Assembly (NCBI RefSeq): GCF_900107795.1
Contig: NZ_FNRL01000003.1
Coordinates: 124,001-188,000 of the forward strand
Source of the DNA: Chitinophaga terrae (ex Kim and Jung 2007)
GTDB taxonomy: Bacteria; Bacteroidota; Bacteroidia; Chitinophagales; Chitinophagaceae
Direction: 5' to 3'
DNA length: 64,000 nucleotides
In this document: positions 32,528-41,562 of the stretch, one piece after another
Layout: every line of letters starts with the position of its first letter
How positions within the stretch are numbered: the first letter of the stretch is position 1
The notes under the pieces: model-generated
The model's input: only the letters and a program-made list of their open reading frames with translations
The model's database searches: none
Told to the model about the DNA's origin: nothing
Made by a program: the position numbers and the translations under genes

Positions 32528-33199
32528 TCAACCAAACCGGTAGCCGGTGCCATATACGGTGTTAATATAGTCCTCCCCGTTAGCTTCCAGCATTTTTTTA
32601 CGGAGATTTTTAATATGGGTGTAAATAAAATCGTACGAGCCCGCCGAATCATATTCATCTCCCCAGAGGTGACTGGCCAGCGCCGATTTGGTAACTACCC
32701 TTCGCTGGTTGGCGATAAAATATAACAATAACTGGTACTCTTTCCCCGTAAGGGAAATACTGTTATTATTTACCAGTACTGTTTGTGAAGCAGGGATTAC
32801 GGTAATTTCGTTGAACCTGATAATGGTGTTTCCATCGAAGTTCTTCCGCCTCAGTATTGCGTTGATCCTTGCATTCAGTTCAGACAGGTGAAAAGGTTTG
32901 GTCAGGTAGTCGTCCGCCCCCAGTTCCAGTCCTTTCAATTTGTCTTCCAGGGCGTCTTTGGCGGAGATGATGATAATACCGGCATGGGATTCCAGCGATT
33001 TAAGTTCTTTCACAATATCAAGCCCATTGCCCAGGGGTAAGGTAATATCTGCAACAATGCAATCATAGTCAAATTCCCTTACCTTTTCAAGGGCTTGTTT
33101 GAAGTCATTAGCCGATTCGCAGATATAGCCCTGTCGCTCCAGATACTCCAGGATACTGTCTCTTAACACCGGTTCATCTTCTATTATCAACAATTTCAT
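32528..33199 (-). CDS. OmpR/PhoB-family response regulator
   Basis: 223 aa: receiver domain with acidic pocket IIEDEP (6-10), phospho-acceptor D51 in IVADITLP, and Lys in LTKPFHLSEL, followed by a winged-helix DNA-binding domain (about 130-223) with the SLTGKEYQLLLYF and VTKSALASHLW elements. The last residues are GTGYRFG, typical of the family. It is the first gene of the operon with its kinase, a TonB-dependent receptor and an LtaS-like sulfatase, so it probably regulates them. A TAATTTTG -7 element at 33204-33211 ends only 4 nt before the ATG, implying a very short or absent leader. Confidence 0.93.
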   Translation of the reverse strand: MKLLIIEDEPVLRDSILEYLERQGYICESANDFKQALEKVREFDYDCIVADITLPLGNGLDIVKELKSLESHAGIIIISAKDALEDKLKGLELGADDYLTKPFHLSELNARINAILRRKNFDGNTIIRFNEITVIPASQTVLVNNNSISLTGKEYQLLLYFIANQRRVVTKSALASHLWGDEYDSAGSYDFIYTHIKNLRKKMLEANGEDYINTVYGTGYRFG

Positions 33200-33203
33200 G
33201 GTC

Positions 33204-33211
33204 CAAAATTA
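33204..33211 (-). promoter_or_regulatory. Promoter -7 element of the four-gene operon
   Basis: The minus strand reads TAATTTTG, matching TAnnTTTG, four bases before the ATG of the response regulator gene. No clear -33 TTG is visible, so an activator may be needed. The mRNA would be leaderless or nearly so. Confidence 0.4.
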
Positions 33212-33377
33212 TTCTTGCTTTCTAAAGGAATTCTGTAGGCTTTCCATTGTTAGGCGTCCATATTAACCATATCAATATTCTAGGGGCCCAGGCCACAAAA
33301 TCGGTTTTTTGCTATCAATTTAAAACTATTAGTGAAAAATATCCGTAGATATTCTACCACGCTTAAAGGATCAATCT

Positions 33378-33755
33378 ATGAATTCTTACTTCAAAATTGT
33401 AGCAGATAGGTTGTGGCTGAAAAAGTTGCCGGATAGTAAAGATGAGGAAACCAGGGAGCTGATTAAGTTGATGGACAATATTCCGAACGCCCGATCTGTA
33501 GCTACGCTGTACCAGAAGATGAACAGGGGAGGGAAGGTCGATAAACAATACATGACGAAAGACCCTGCAGCGAAGTGGCTGGAAATGGAGCAATATGTGA
33601 TCAACCGCGAAGTACGTCGCCGGGATACGCAACAGAAACTGATCTTTATGGCTGTGTTGTTCCTGATATTGGGGCTTACTTCTTATTTATATGGCCTTCA
33701 ATGGCTGGCCAACCATGAACCGCATGCAATTAACACAACTATAAAGCATCATTAG
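33378..33755 (+). CDS. Small single-pass membrane protein, unknown function
   Basis: A 125-aa protein with a charged, helical N-terminal part (about 1-85) and one membrane segment near residues 90-110 (FMAVLFLILGLTSYLYGLQW), so the N-terminal part is probably cytoplasmic. I recognise no family. It is divergent from the two-component operon across 178 bp and convergent with the GH71/99-like gene. Size and topology would suit an anti-sigma or regulatory membrane protein, but no sigma factor gene is nearby, so this is only a thought. Confidence 0.75.
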   Translation: MNSYFKIVADRLWLKKLPDSKDEETRELIKLMDNIPNARSVATLYQKMNRGGKVDKQYMTKDPAAKWLEMEQYVINREVRRRDTQQKLIFMAVLFLILGLTSYLYGLQWLANHEPHAINTTIKHH

Positions 33756-33799
33756 CTTTTAATACCAGGCCCCCGGAACAGGGACCTGGCAGGTAAAAA

Positions 33800-35065
33800 T
33801 TATTTTCTCTCGGGCATTTTCACGCTCAGCGGCTTTTCATTCCTGAGCATTTTTGCTGCTTCTCCAGTCAGCCACAAATAATGGTCTGATGGTTTACCAT
33901 CCAGGTTAATGAATGGAGTAGTGCTGCTCACAGGCGGCGTATCTGTTGCTTTAAAAATTGCGGTTGCTTCGTTCACCTCATCAAACATTGCCACATATAA
34001 CATATTGGCGCCCGCGGTCAGCAGGGTAGATATCTGCTGCCAGTAAAACCTGCCTCCCTGGCGGGGAATAGATCCGACCGGTTTTACATCGTCCGGGAAT
34101 TCATACTTGCTGAGGTTATGCCAGCTGAAACCGGGATACACGCATGGTACATACTCAATTTTGTTTTCACGACACCAGTTTAAATCGTCAATAAAGTTGT
34201 CTCTTAGCCTGTCCATATCATTATGCAGCAGGGGAGAATAACGTTGAACTGTCCAGGGCAGGATGATATCTGATTGTTTGATCAGTGTATGCAGGTACGG
34301 GTCCGGCAGGCAATCTGCATTCAGCGTTCTCCAGCTGGTAGGAACGCCGAGCATTACAGCACATCCGCCATATACCGGGTCATTTTTCAGGAAGTTGATC
34401 AGTTTATCCAGGCCAACGTTCCGGATATTGTAGGGGCGATCAGGAAATCCTATTCCCCAGATAGCCACTACCGGTTTGCCGTTTTCATGCAAATAGGTTT
34501 TATTACCTGTCTGGTTGGTGACCTTCAGCTGGTCTACCAGGTATTTCCAGTCTTCGATGATGGCGGAACAATCTTCATCTTTTGCCGCCAGCCCCGAAAG
34601 GTCGTACATCACGGCAATAGCTCTTTTGTATTTGGAAGCTGCTGCAAAAGCATTCCTGAGCACAACGGTGGAAGAACTGTCCCTGCGTTTCGCATTTCCG
34701 AAGAACCGTTGCATGAACACCCCGTCTACGCCATATTCCTGCATCCATTTAAAGTGCAGGTCAACGGTGCTTTTATCGTACGAGCTGAAGAAACGGGCCG
34801 CTTCGCCGTTAGCCATTTTAAAAGGAGTGGCGTAAGTCTTTTCATACTCTTTAACATCAGGCCACATATCAATTCCACTTCGGGTTTCATCTCCATAGGC
34901 AAATCTTTTGGCGCCGGAGCCATCGCCTTCTGCACGGAACCATCCCTGGTAACCGGCCATTACAAGGCCATGATAGGTAGGATATTGGGTTTCCCTGCTA
35001 TGCTTCAGTTGAGCCCGGGCCGATGCTGTCAACAACACCAATACAGCTAAAAAAATACGAGTCAT
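33800..35065 (-). CDS. Glycoside hydrolase family 71/99-like protein
   Basis: 421 aa from the ATG at 35065, which opens the signal peptide MTRIFLAVLVLLTASARAQ; the longer frame to 35188 places 41 unlikely residues before it. The mature protein begins with a GLVMAGYQGWFRAEGDG block and continues through AIAVMYDLSGL, KPVVAIWGIGFPDRPY, GCAVMLGVPTSWRT and MLYVAMFDEVNEATAIF, the pattern of GH71/99-related (beta/alpha)8 proteins, of which characterised GH71 members are alpha-1,3-glucanases and GH99 endo-mannanases. Acidic residues in FDEVNE are candidate catalysts. It would act in the periplasm or outside. It lies downstream of a sensor regulator on the same strand. Confidence 0.82.
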   Translation of the reverse strand: MTRIFLAVLVLLTASARAQLKHSRETQYPTYHGLVMAGYQGWFRAEGDGSGAKRFAYGDETRSGIDMWPDVKEYEKTYATPFKMANGEAARFFSSYDKSTVDLHFKWMQEYGVDGVFMQRFFGNAKRRDSSSTVVLRNAFAAASKYKRAIAVMYDLSGLAAKDEDCSAIIEDWKYLVDQLKVTNQTGNKTYLHENGKPVVAIWGIGFPDRPYNIRNVGLDKLINFLKNDPVYGGCAVMLGVPTSWRTLNADCLPDPYLHTLIKQSDIILPWTVQRYSPLLHNDMDRLRDNFIDDLNWCRENKIEYVPCVYPGFSWHNLSKYEFPDDVKPVGSIPRQGGRFYWQQISTLLTAGANMLYVAMFDEVNEATAIFKATDTPPVSSTTPFINLDGKPSDHYLWLTGEAAKMLRNEKPLSVKMPERK

Positions 35066-35321
35066 ATTTAAAGTAATTGTTTGACGAAAGTGGAATTTGT
35101 GTTGGCAAGCCATTTTCATAAACCGGAATTTTAATCGTTCTTCAAAAAGAGGGAGAATCCGGAGAGCCGGATCCTCCATTGGTTGCATTCACCTTAGTTA
35201 TATTTCTGGCTGTAGCTCCAGAATTGCGTGCAAGTACGGATTACAGCGCTAACAACTGCGTTAACAAAGCATTAATCGGGGCCCATTAATTGGATATTAA
35301 TTGTTTTTTTAGCTAAAAAGC

Positions 35322-38201
35322 TTAATCTTCTGTACTCTGGATAAGAAAATCATAAAGATTTACAGGCGTAGGCAGTTGCAGTTTTTTGCGAAGGCGATAA
35401 CGGCTGATCTCCACTCCCTTTACTGAAATGTTCAACAACTGGGCAATTTCCTTGGAGCTGAGGTTCAATTTCAGGTATGCGCAGAGTTTCAGGTCGGTAA
35501 TACTTAATACGGGGAACTTCTTTTTTAACTTGCCCAGGAAGTTATGATGCACTTCATCAAAATGTGCAGCAAATTGCTCCCAATCATCTCCTTTCTCTGC
35601 ATCTTCCAGCAATCGGAATACCGGCTTAAAATCATTGGCGGGATCGGGCGGGTTCTTTTGTTTTAAAATATCCGTTAACTCTTCCTTGATCCGGGATATC
35701 AGCTGCCCCCTGTTCACCATATGCATGGTAATGGTAGCCAGCTCCTTGTTTTTCAGCGCTACCTCGGTAGCCAGTTTATCATTCTGCAAAGCGATAATTT
35801 CTTTTTCGTTCTTATAGAGCTCCGCCTGGTGCTGGTAATGCAGCTGCTCCTGCGCTTTTTTATGCGCCGCTTCCAGGAACTGTAATCTTTTACGGTGCCA
35901 CTGCAAAAGGAGGTACACCAGGCCTGCCACTGCCGCCAGGTATAGCAGGTATGCCCAGGTAGTTTGGTACCAGGCAGGCAAAATCACAAAACTATATTCT
36001 ACCGGCGCTGAAATATTGCCGGAGCTGTTACGCGCTTTAACCAGGAACGTATAGGCGCCGGCGGGAAGATTGGTAAAATCTTTCTCCGTACGCTCCGACC
36101 AGTCGCTCCATTCATCATCCCATCCTTTCAGCCGGCAACTGTACCGGATATTGTTCTGCTGCGGATACAGGCTGGCGGCATATTCAAAGCGGATGGCGTT
36201 CATTGACGTGCTTAACCGGGGCGCCGGCGCTTTGGCAGCGGGGATATAACCGCCAAACAGTACGCTGTCGGCGGGCGACAAGGCAGTTACCCTATGCAGC
36301 CTTACGCCCAGTTGGGTATTTGTTCTTACATACTGTTCGTAATTTATATGGTAGATGCCCTTGGCGGAACTGATGAAAATGTTCTGTTGATCGTAAGGGT
36401 ATATATAACCCGGGCTGGTATTGGCCTCGGCAGGCAGGGTAGGGAACCAGTTAATGGTGAAATAGCTGCTGTCGGCAGGTTGATTGAAATCTACCACGCC
36501 TATCAGCTGGTTGCTGACAAACCAGATGTTGCCTGCCTTGTCTTCTGCCAGGTACCTGACTGGCATATCTTTAAATATTGGCTGGAAGTAAGAGGAGGGA
36601 ACCATTTTGCCATTGGATACATTATACTCATAGATCCCTTTTTCAGTAGCTACTACCACCCTGTTCTTTACCCGGTAAACAAAGTTATTGGCGCCTGAAG
36701 GCAAACCATCTTTTTCTGAATAGATATTTTTCTGCACAACTGTCTGCTGGTCTTTGGACAGGATCATCCTGAAAACGCCCCTGTAGGGATGCGATCCCCA
36801 GATCACGTGGTTATCAGCCGCCAGGAAACGCATAGACTCATATAAACTATCCACTTTTATTACCTTGTCGGGGTTCAGGGTACTATCGATCCGCAGTAAA
36901 CCGGTATAACAGCCGGCGATCAACTGCTGCCCGGGCAGGAACGACCATACTCCCTGGTGCCGGCTCAGCGCCTGGGCTTTACCATTATTAATAATGAACG
37001 CCCCATCCTGGTGCCCCATAAGCAGGTGGTTGTTAACTTCCTGCAATGCCCATACCTGCCCGTTAGTGTTGGCCACTTCGGTGAACATGCCGTTGCCGGT
37101 ACTCAGATCCTCGCCGGCCTGGCGGATAGGCAAAGCGTACAAGCCGTTGGAGGTGCCCACATACAATTGGTTGTTGGAAACTATTACAGCCGTACCCGAA
37201 ACCTGGCTGAACTTATCCGGGTAAATATGTTTGAGCGCCGTATTATAGTTGACGAAATCCAGCCCGTTCTCCAGGCCAAGCCATAAATTCTGTTCCCGGT
37301 CGCTGAATATAGTGAGTACATTATTGCTTTGCAGTTCTTCATTCCGGCTGAAATGCTGCATTAACCGCCCGTTTTCGTCGAGGATGAAAAGCCCGTTGCC
37401 GGTAGTGCCTATCGCATAGCGATTGCCTATTTGTTTTACACAATTGATCCTGTCTTTCAGCAACAGTTCATCTATTCCGGTTTTAAAAGGTGTTAAGGTA
37501 TGTTGATGGAGAAGAAAGAGACCATTGCTTAATGATGCTACCAGCAGGGTATCTTTATTATAGGTAGTGATATCTTTTATTCTCAGGTGGGCGTACGGCT
37601 GATCGCTAACCTTCGTCCATTGGCTTCCCTGCAGGGTTAACAGGCCTGCTGCCCCGTCGTTCGTATATAGCTGGCCGTTAAACCAGGTCATCATCGACCA
37701 TCCGCCGGGGGCGTCATAGAAATTGATCTTGTTGTCTTTCAGCTCAAAAATGCTTTCGGTGGTCCTGAAATAAATGGCCCGGGGAGTGATGAGGATATCC
37801 CATATATCGGCAAACTGGTGGTCTACCGGCGGAATAAGATGTTTTAAGGAATGGTATTCCAGTCGCCCATTGGCGGTAGGGTAGAAGTACCCGATCTCGT
37901 CGTGGCCGCCTGCATAGATCTTCCCGTCGTTGCTGATCGCCAGGGAGCGGATGCTTGCTTTATTTGGGAGCGGGTGCAATTGCCAGTGCTTCCCGTTGAA
38001 GGTAAGCAGCCCTTCGTTGTTAGCTATATAAAGGATGCCGTTTTTATCCTGTTGTATGCACCTGGTTTCAGGGGGAGCATGAAAATCTTTACTGTTATAA
38101 CTTATAATATCAGGAAGCCCGATGGTATTCTGGGCAGCCAGCGATCCCATAAAGCAATAGCAAAGTAAAAAGATAATAACTCTCCGCATAGACCCCGACA
38201 A
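35322..38201 (-). CDS. Propeller-sensor transcriptional regulator (Reg_prop, Y_Y_Y, LuxR-type HTH)
   Basis: A 959-aa one-protein sensor. A signal peptide (about 1-23) is followed by two-component propeller repeats that form a beta-propeller in the periplasm (repeats such as GILYIANNEGLLTFNGKHWQ), a Y_Y_Y domain (about 655-740), a membrane segment near 745-765 (TTWAYLLYLAAVAGLVYLLL), a coiled region, and a C-terminal LuxR-type HTH (LSITDLKLCAYLKLNLSSKE, then IAQLLNISVKGVEISRYRLR). There is no kinase or receiver domain, so a periplasmic ligand, probably a glycan, would act directly on the DNA-binding domain. The neighbours are a GH71/99-like hydrolase downstream and, divergently, a NagX-like/chitinase cluster. 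Confidence 0.9.
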   Translation of the reverse strand: MSGSMRRVIIFLLCYCFMGSLAAQNTIGLPDIISYNSKDFHAPPETRCIQQDKNGILYIANNEGLLTFNGKHWQLHPLPNKASIRSLAISNDGKIYAGGHDEIGYFYPTANGRLEYHSLKHLIPPVDHQFADIWDILITPRAIYFRTTESIFELKDNKINFYDAPGGWSMMTWFNGQLYTNDGAAGLLTLQGSQWTKVSDQPYAHLRIKDITTYNKDTLLVASLSNGLFLLHQHTLTPFKTGIDELLLKDRINCVKQIGNRYAIGTTGNGLFILDENGRLMQHFSRNEELQSNNVLTIFSDREQNLWLGLENGLDFVNYNTALKHIYPDKFSQVSGTAVIVSNNQLYVGTSNGLYALPIRQAGEDLSTGNGMFTEVANTNGQVWALQEVNNHLLMGHQDGAFIINNGKAQALSRHQGVWSFLPGQQLIAGCYTGLLRIDSTLNPDKVIKVDSLYESMRFLAADNHVIWGSHPYRGVFRMILSKDQQTVVQKNIYSEKDGLPSGANNFVYRVKNRVVVATEKGIYEYNVSNGKMVPSSYFQPIFKDMPVRYLAEDKAGNIWFVSNQLIGVVDFNQPADSSYFTINWFPTLPAEANTSPGYIYPYDQQNIFISSAKGIYHINYEQYVRTNTQLGVRLHRVTALSPADSVLFGGYIPAAKAPAPRLSTSMNAIRFEYAASLYPQQNNIRYSCRLKGWDDEWSDWSERTEKDFTNLPAGAYTFLVKARNSSGNISAPVEYSFVILPAWYQTTWAYLLYLAAVAGLVYLLLQWHRKRLQFLEAAHKKAQEQLHYQHQAELYKNEKEIIALQNDKLATEVALKNKELATITMHMVNRGQLISRIKEELTDILKQKNPPDPANDFKPVFRLLEDAEKGDDWEQFAAHFDEVHHNFLGKLKKKFPVLSITDLKLCAYLKLNLSSKEIAQLLNISVKGVEISRYRLRKKLQLPTPVNLYDFLIQSTED

Positions 38202-38435
38202 AATAGGAAAAAATTAGCTGCAGGGGGTGAAATATAGGGCTTGTAGTGGTAATGTAGTAGTGAAAAAGCTTGATTATCAATAGCCGTAGTAGTGATGTTA
38301 GGGCGAAAAAATAGTGGGTGTATTTTTTATTCCGGATATTTGTTCAGGCCATTATTGCTATTTCCACGTTGCCAGGTGATGAATGTTTTGTAGCTTAAGT
38401 ATCGTGTGCCTGCATCTTATTTATAACCCTTTTTT

Positions 38436-39608
38436 ATGCCAAGCAATCAAAATCGACAACGCTCCATCGACGCCTTCCGGGCAGTTACCATGTTGCTGAT
38501 GATCTTTGTGAATGATGTGAGTGGGGTAAGCAATATCCCTTCCTGGATCGAACATGTGGGATATAAGGACGACGGAATGGGATTCGCTGATACGGTATTC
38601 CCTACTTTCCTCTTCATAGTAGGACTTTCCATGCCTATTGCCATCGGTAACAGGTTAAGGAAGCAGGCTTCTTTCTTCCGGATAGAGCTGCATATAATAT
38701 TAAGGTCTGTAGCCCTGATAGTGATGGGCTTCTACCATGTGAACCTGGAAAGCTACAGTGAGCAGGCGTTGTTGCCTTACGCCGTCTGGGAACTGATCAT
38801 AACAGTGGCGTTCTTCCTGGTATGGCTGGATTATCCTGACACTGTACAGAAATGGGTGCAATACCTGTTAAAAGGGTTGGGTATTGCCGCGTTGCTGTTG
38901 ATGGCGAAGTTATATGTGGGAGGGGAAGGAGATCAGACCCATGGCATGAGGATGTCGTGGGGCGGCATCCTGGGGATCATAGGGTGGGCATACCTGATCA
39001 GCGCCACAGTGTTCCTTATTATTAAAGGTAATGGATTGCTGACAGGCATATTAACCCTCGTGTTTTTAGGCATCAATATAGGCGATCATGGCGGCTGGCT
39101 GAATTTCAATATATGGCCGCTGGGAGATGCGTCTGCTGTCTGCCTGGTAATGGGCGGCGCGTTCATAGGATCATTGCACCGTCATTACGTTAAAAATAAT
39201 GAGTGGAGAAAACTGTTCGTCACTTTTGCGCTGATAGGGGCAGCCTGTATCGCGGTGGGGTTTATACTGCGCCCCTATACCGATGGTATTTCAAAGATCC
39301 GCAGCACCCCGGCCTGGGTGTTGATCTGCGGCGGGCTCGGTATTCTCATTTTTAACCTGCTGATCTTCCTGGTAGATGTGCGTGGCCACGTGAAGTGGTT
39401 TAAACCGATACAGCCTGCCGGAACCAGCACGCTCACCTGTTACCTGATGCCTTATATATTATATGGAGTGATGAGTTTATGTCATTTCCGGTATCCTCAT
39501 TGGTTCAATACCGGTATTGGAGGTATCATCCGTTCGTTTGCCGTTGCTTTTGTGCTGATAGCGATAGTAGGAGTAATGGAGAAAAAGCACCTTCGGTTAA
39601 AGATCTAA
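38436..39608 (+). CDS. NagX/HGSNAT-like membrane acyltransferase (DUF5009)
   Basis: A 390-aa inner-membrane protein with about 10 membrane segments. The N-terminus RSIDAFRAVTMLLMIFVND, with GFADTVFPTFLFIVGLSMPI after it, is the start seen in the COG4299/DUF5009 family, which includes human heparan-alpha-glucosaminide N-acetyltransferase and bacterial NagX, a protein associated with N-acetylglucosamine and chitin use. The location 25 bp before a GH18 chitinase gene agrees with that. The reaction, perhaps transmembrane acetylation of glucosamine units, is inferred from HGSNAT. Start: first ATG of the frame, followed directly by the conserved segment. Confidence 0.85.
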   Translation: MPSNQNRQRSIDAFRAVTMLLMIFVNDVSGVSNIPSWIEHVGYKDDGMGFADTVFPTFLFIVGLSMPIAIGNRLRKQASFFRIELHIILRSVALIVMGFYHVNLESYSEQALLPYAVWELIITVAFFLVWLDYPDTVQKWVQYLLKGLGIAALLLMAKLYVGGEGDQTHGMRMSWGGILGIIGWAYLISATVFLIIKGNGLLTGILTLVFLGINIGDHGGWLNFNIWPLGDASAVCLVMGGAFIGSLHRHYVKNNEWRKLFVTFALIGAACIAVGFILRPYTDGISKIRSTPAWVLICGGLGILIFNLLIFLVDVRGHVKWFKPIQPAGTSTLTCYLMPYILYGVMSLCHFRYPHWFNTGIGGIIRSFAVAFVLIAIVGVMEKKHLRLKI

Positions 39609-39633
39609 CCCGTCAAAACATCAACAACTAATT

Positions 39634-41487
39634 ATGAAGTATTTGCATTCACTAAAGAAAGGAGGTATTTGTTTATTAATGCTGCTAACGGTTCTCCTCA
39701 ACGCTACTGCTCTCCGGGTCATTGCTCAAAAGCCGGGAGAGCAGAGGAGACCGGTAATAATTGGCTATGTAGGCGGGTACCGGGGGCTCGTGGATATTAA
39801 TAAGATTGCCGCCAACAAATTAACGCATATCAATTATGCTTTTGTAAACGTACTTTCTAACAGGGCTGTATTGAGCAACCTGAAAACAGATACGGTTAAC
39901 CTGCGCCTGCTCAATCTTTTAAAACAAAAGAACCCCGACCTGAAGATCCTTATCTCTATAGGCGGCTGGGCATGGAGCGAGAATTTTTCTGACGCGGTAT
40001 TAACTGATACCAGCCGTAAAGCCTTTGCAGAGAGCGCAGTTGAAATAGTGAAGAAATACCAGTTGGATGGAGTGGATATCGATTGGGAATATCCCGGTCG
40101 CCCCGGCGAAGAAGGGAATGTATTCAGGCCTGAAGACAAACAGAACTTCACCCTGATGTTTGCGGAACTCCGGAAGTCGCTGGACCGGCTGCAGAAGCAG
40201 ACGAAACGCAGGCTGTTGCTCACTACGGCAACAGGCGGTTTCCCGCAGTTCCTTGAAACCACGGAAATGGACAAAGCCGCAAAATACCTGGACTTCGTAA
40301 ACCTGATGACCTACGATATTTACTCTGATAAATTTGCAGGCCACCATACCAATCTATATGCGTCTTCTACCAATCCTGATGGCCTCTCTGCCGACAAAGC
40401 CGTAAAGGCTTATATAGCGGCCGGAGTACCTGTTGAAAAACTGGTGATGGGCATTGCCTTCTACGGGCGCAGGTTCCTGGTTGAAGACAGCCTGGGCACA
40501 GGCCTCGGCGCCAGGGTAGTGAAGCAGTCGTTCGGTAAAGGATTCTCCTTTATGAAAGACAGCATGATAGATAAAGGCAATTTCAAAGCCTACTGGGATG
40601 ATAAAGCAAAGGCGCCTTATATGTTCAACGCCACAACAAGAGAATTCATCACTTACGACGATGAACGATCCGTACAGGCAAAATGCGCTTACGTGCTGGA
40701 ACATAAAATGGGCGGGGTAATGTTCTGGGAATATTCGTCTGATGAAAAAGAATATCTGCTGGATGAGATCAACAACGCATTCCAGGTTCAACATGCCAGA
40801 CCTTCATTTACCGCGTTGGTGCTGTATGAGAACGGCGGACATCATGTAGCCTTTTCAAGAGCCGCCAGGATATGGCTGAATAAACTGGCTGCCGAAAAGA
40901 ATATTAACCTCCGGTATATTAACAATACAGATTCTATCAATGAAGATTACCTGAAGCAATTCCGGCTGTTCATCCAGCTCGATTACCCGCCTTATGGCTG
41001 GAAACCTGCTGCTGCCAGTGCTTTTGAGCATTTTATAGCAGATGAACATAAGGGATGGATAGGTTTCCACCATGCTACCTTGCTGGGAGAATTTGATGGT
41101 TACCCCATGTGGCAATGGTTTTCGGATTTTATGGGAGGGATCCGGTTCAAAAACTACATAGCGAAGTTTGCCGATGCGCAGGTGAAGGTTGAAAACGGGA
41201 AGCATCCTGTAATGAAAGGGATCAGCGGTACTTTTCCCATCAGCAAAGAAGAATGGTATATCTACGATAAAAGTCCCAGGCCGCAGGTACAGGTATTGGC
41301 CAGTGTAGACGAATCTACCTACCAACCTGCTTCCTCTGTTACCATGGGAGATCATCCCGTTGTTTGGACCAATGATCATTACAAGGCCAAAAACCTGTAC
41401 ATTTTTATGGGCCACGGGCCCTGGTTGTTTGATAACCCCACTTATACCAAACTGTTGGAAAACGCGATACTTTGGGCAGGCAACTAG
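39634..41487 (+). CDS. GH18 chitinase fused to a C-terminal ThuA-like domain
   Basis: A 617-aa exported protein: signal peptide (about 1-31), GH18 domain (about 41-385) and ThuA-like domain (about 393-617). The catalytic DxxDxDxE motif is intact as DGVDIDWE at 145-152, with E152 the acid; the SIGGW barrel strand (108-112), MTYD and the final MFWEYSSD strand are present. The ThuA part has the glutamine-amidotransferase-like pattern EHFIADEHKGWIGFHHA and PVVWTNDHYKAKNLY. GH18 cleaves beta-1,4-GlcNAc linkages in chitin. ThuA relatives act on disaccharide derivatives in Rhizobium, so the second domain may process the products; the combination is unusual. Confidence 0.9.
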   Translation: MKYLHSLKKGGICLLMLLTVLLNATALRVIAQKPGEQRRPVIIGYVGGYRGLVDINKIAANKLTHINYAFVNVLSNRAVLSNLKTDTVNLRLLNLLKQKNPDLKILISIGGWAWSENFSDAVLTDTSRKAFAESAVEIVKKYQLDGVDIDWEYPGRPGEEGNVFRPEDKQNFTLMFAELRKSLDRLQKQTKRRLLLTTATGGFPQFLETTEMDKAAKYLDFVNLMTYDIYSDKFAGHHTNLYASSTNPDGLSADKAVKAYIAAGVPVEKLVMGIAFYGRRFLVEDSLGTGLGARVVKQSFGKGFSFMKDSMIDKGNFKAYWDDKAKAPYMFNATTREFITYDDERSVQAKCAYVLEHKMGGVMFWEYSSDEKEYLLDEINNAFQVQHARPSFTALVLYENGGHHVAFSRAARIWLNKLAAEKNINLRYINNTDSINEDYLKQFRLFIQLDYPPYGWKPAAASAFEHFIADEHKGWIGFHHATLLGEFDGYPMWQWFSDFMGGIRFKNYIAKFADAQVKVENGKHPVMKGISGTFPISKEEWYIYDKSPRPQVQVLASVDESTYQPASSVTMGDHPVVWTNDHYKAKNLYIFMGHGPWLFDNPTYTKLLENAILWAGN

Positions 41488-41522
41488 TTCCATAAAATTT
41501 ACGGTTACGCACTGTTGATAGC

Positions 41523-41545
41523 AGGGGCTTGCAACGCAGGCCCCT
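41523..41545 (+). terminator. Hairpin between the chitinase and ThuA genes
   Basis: A 6-bp stem aggggc/gcccct with an 11-nt loop and only three Ts after it. It is too weak for a clean terminator; partial attenuation or mRNA stabilisation is likelier. Confidence 0.35.
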
Positions 41546-41562
41546 TTAAAACCTCCACGTCT

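Noticed and set aside
33765..33789. Terminator between the small membrane protein and GH71/99-like gene
   Set aside because: The stem ccagg...cctgg exists but neither strand has a T run after it, and the pairing is imperfect.
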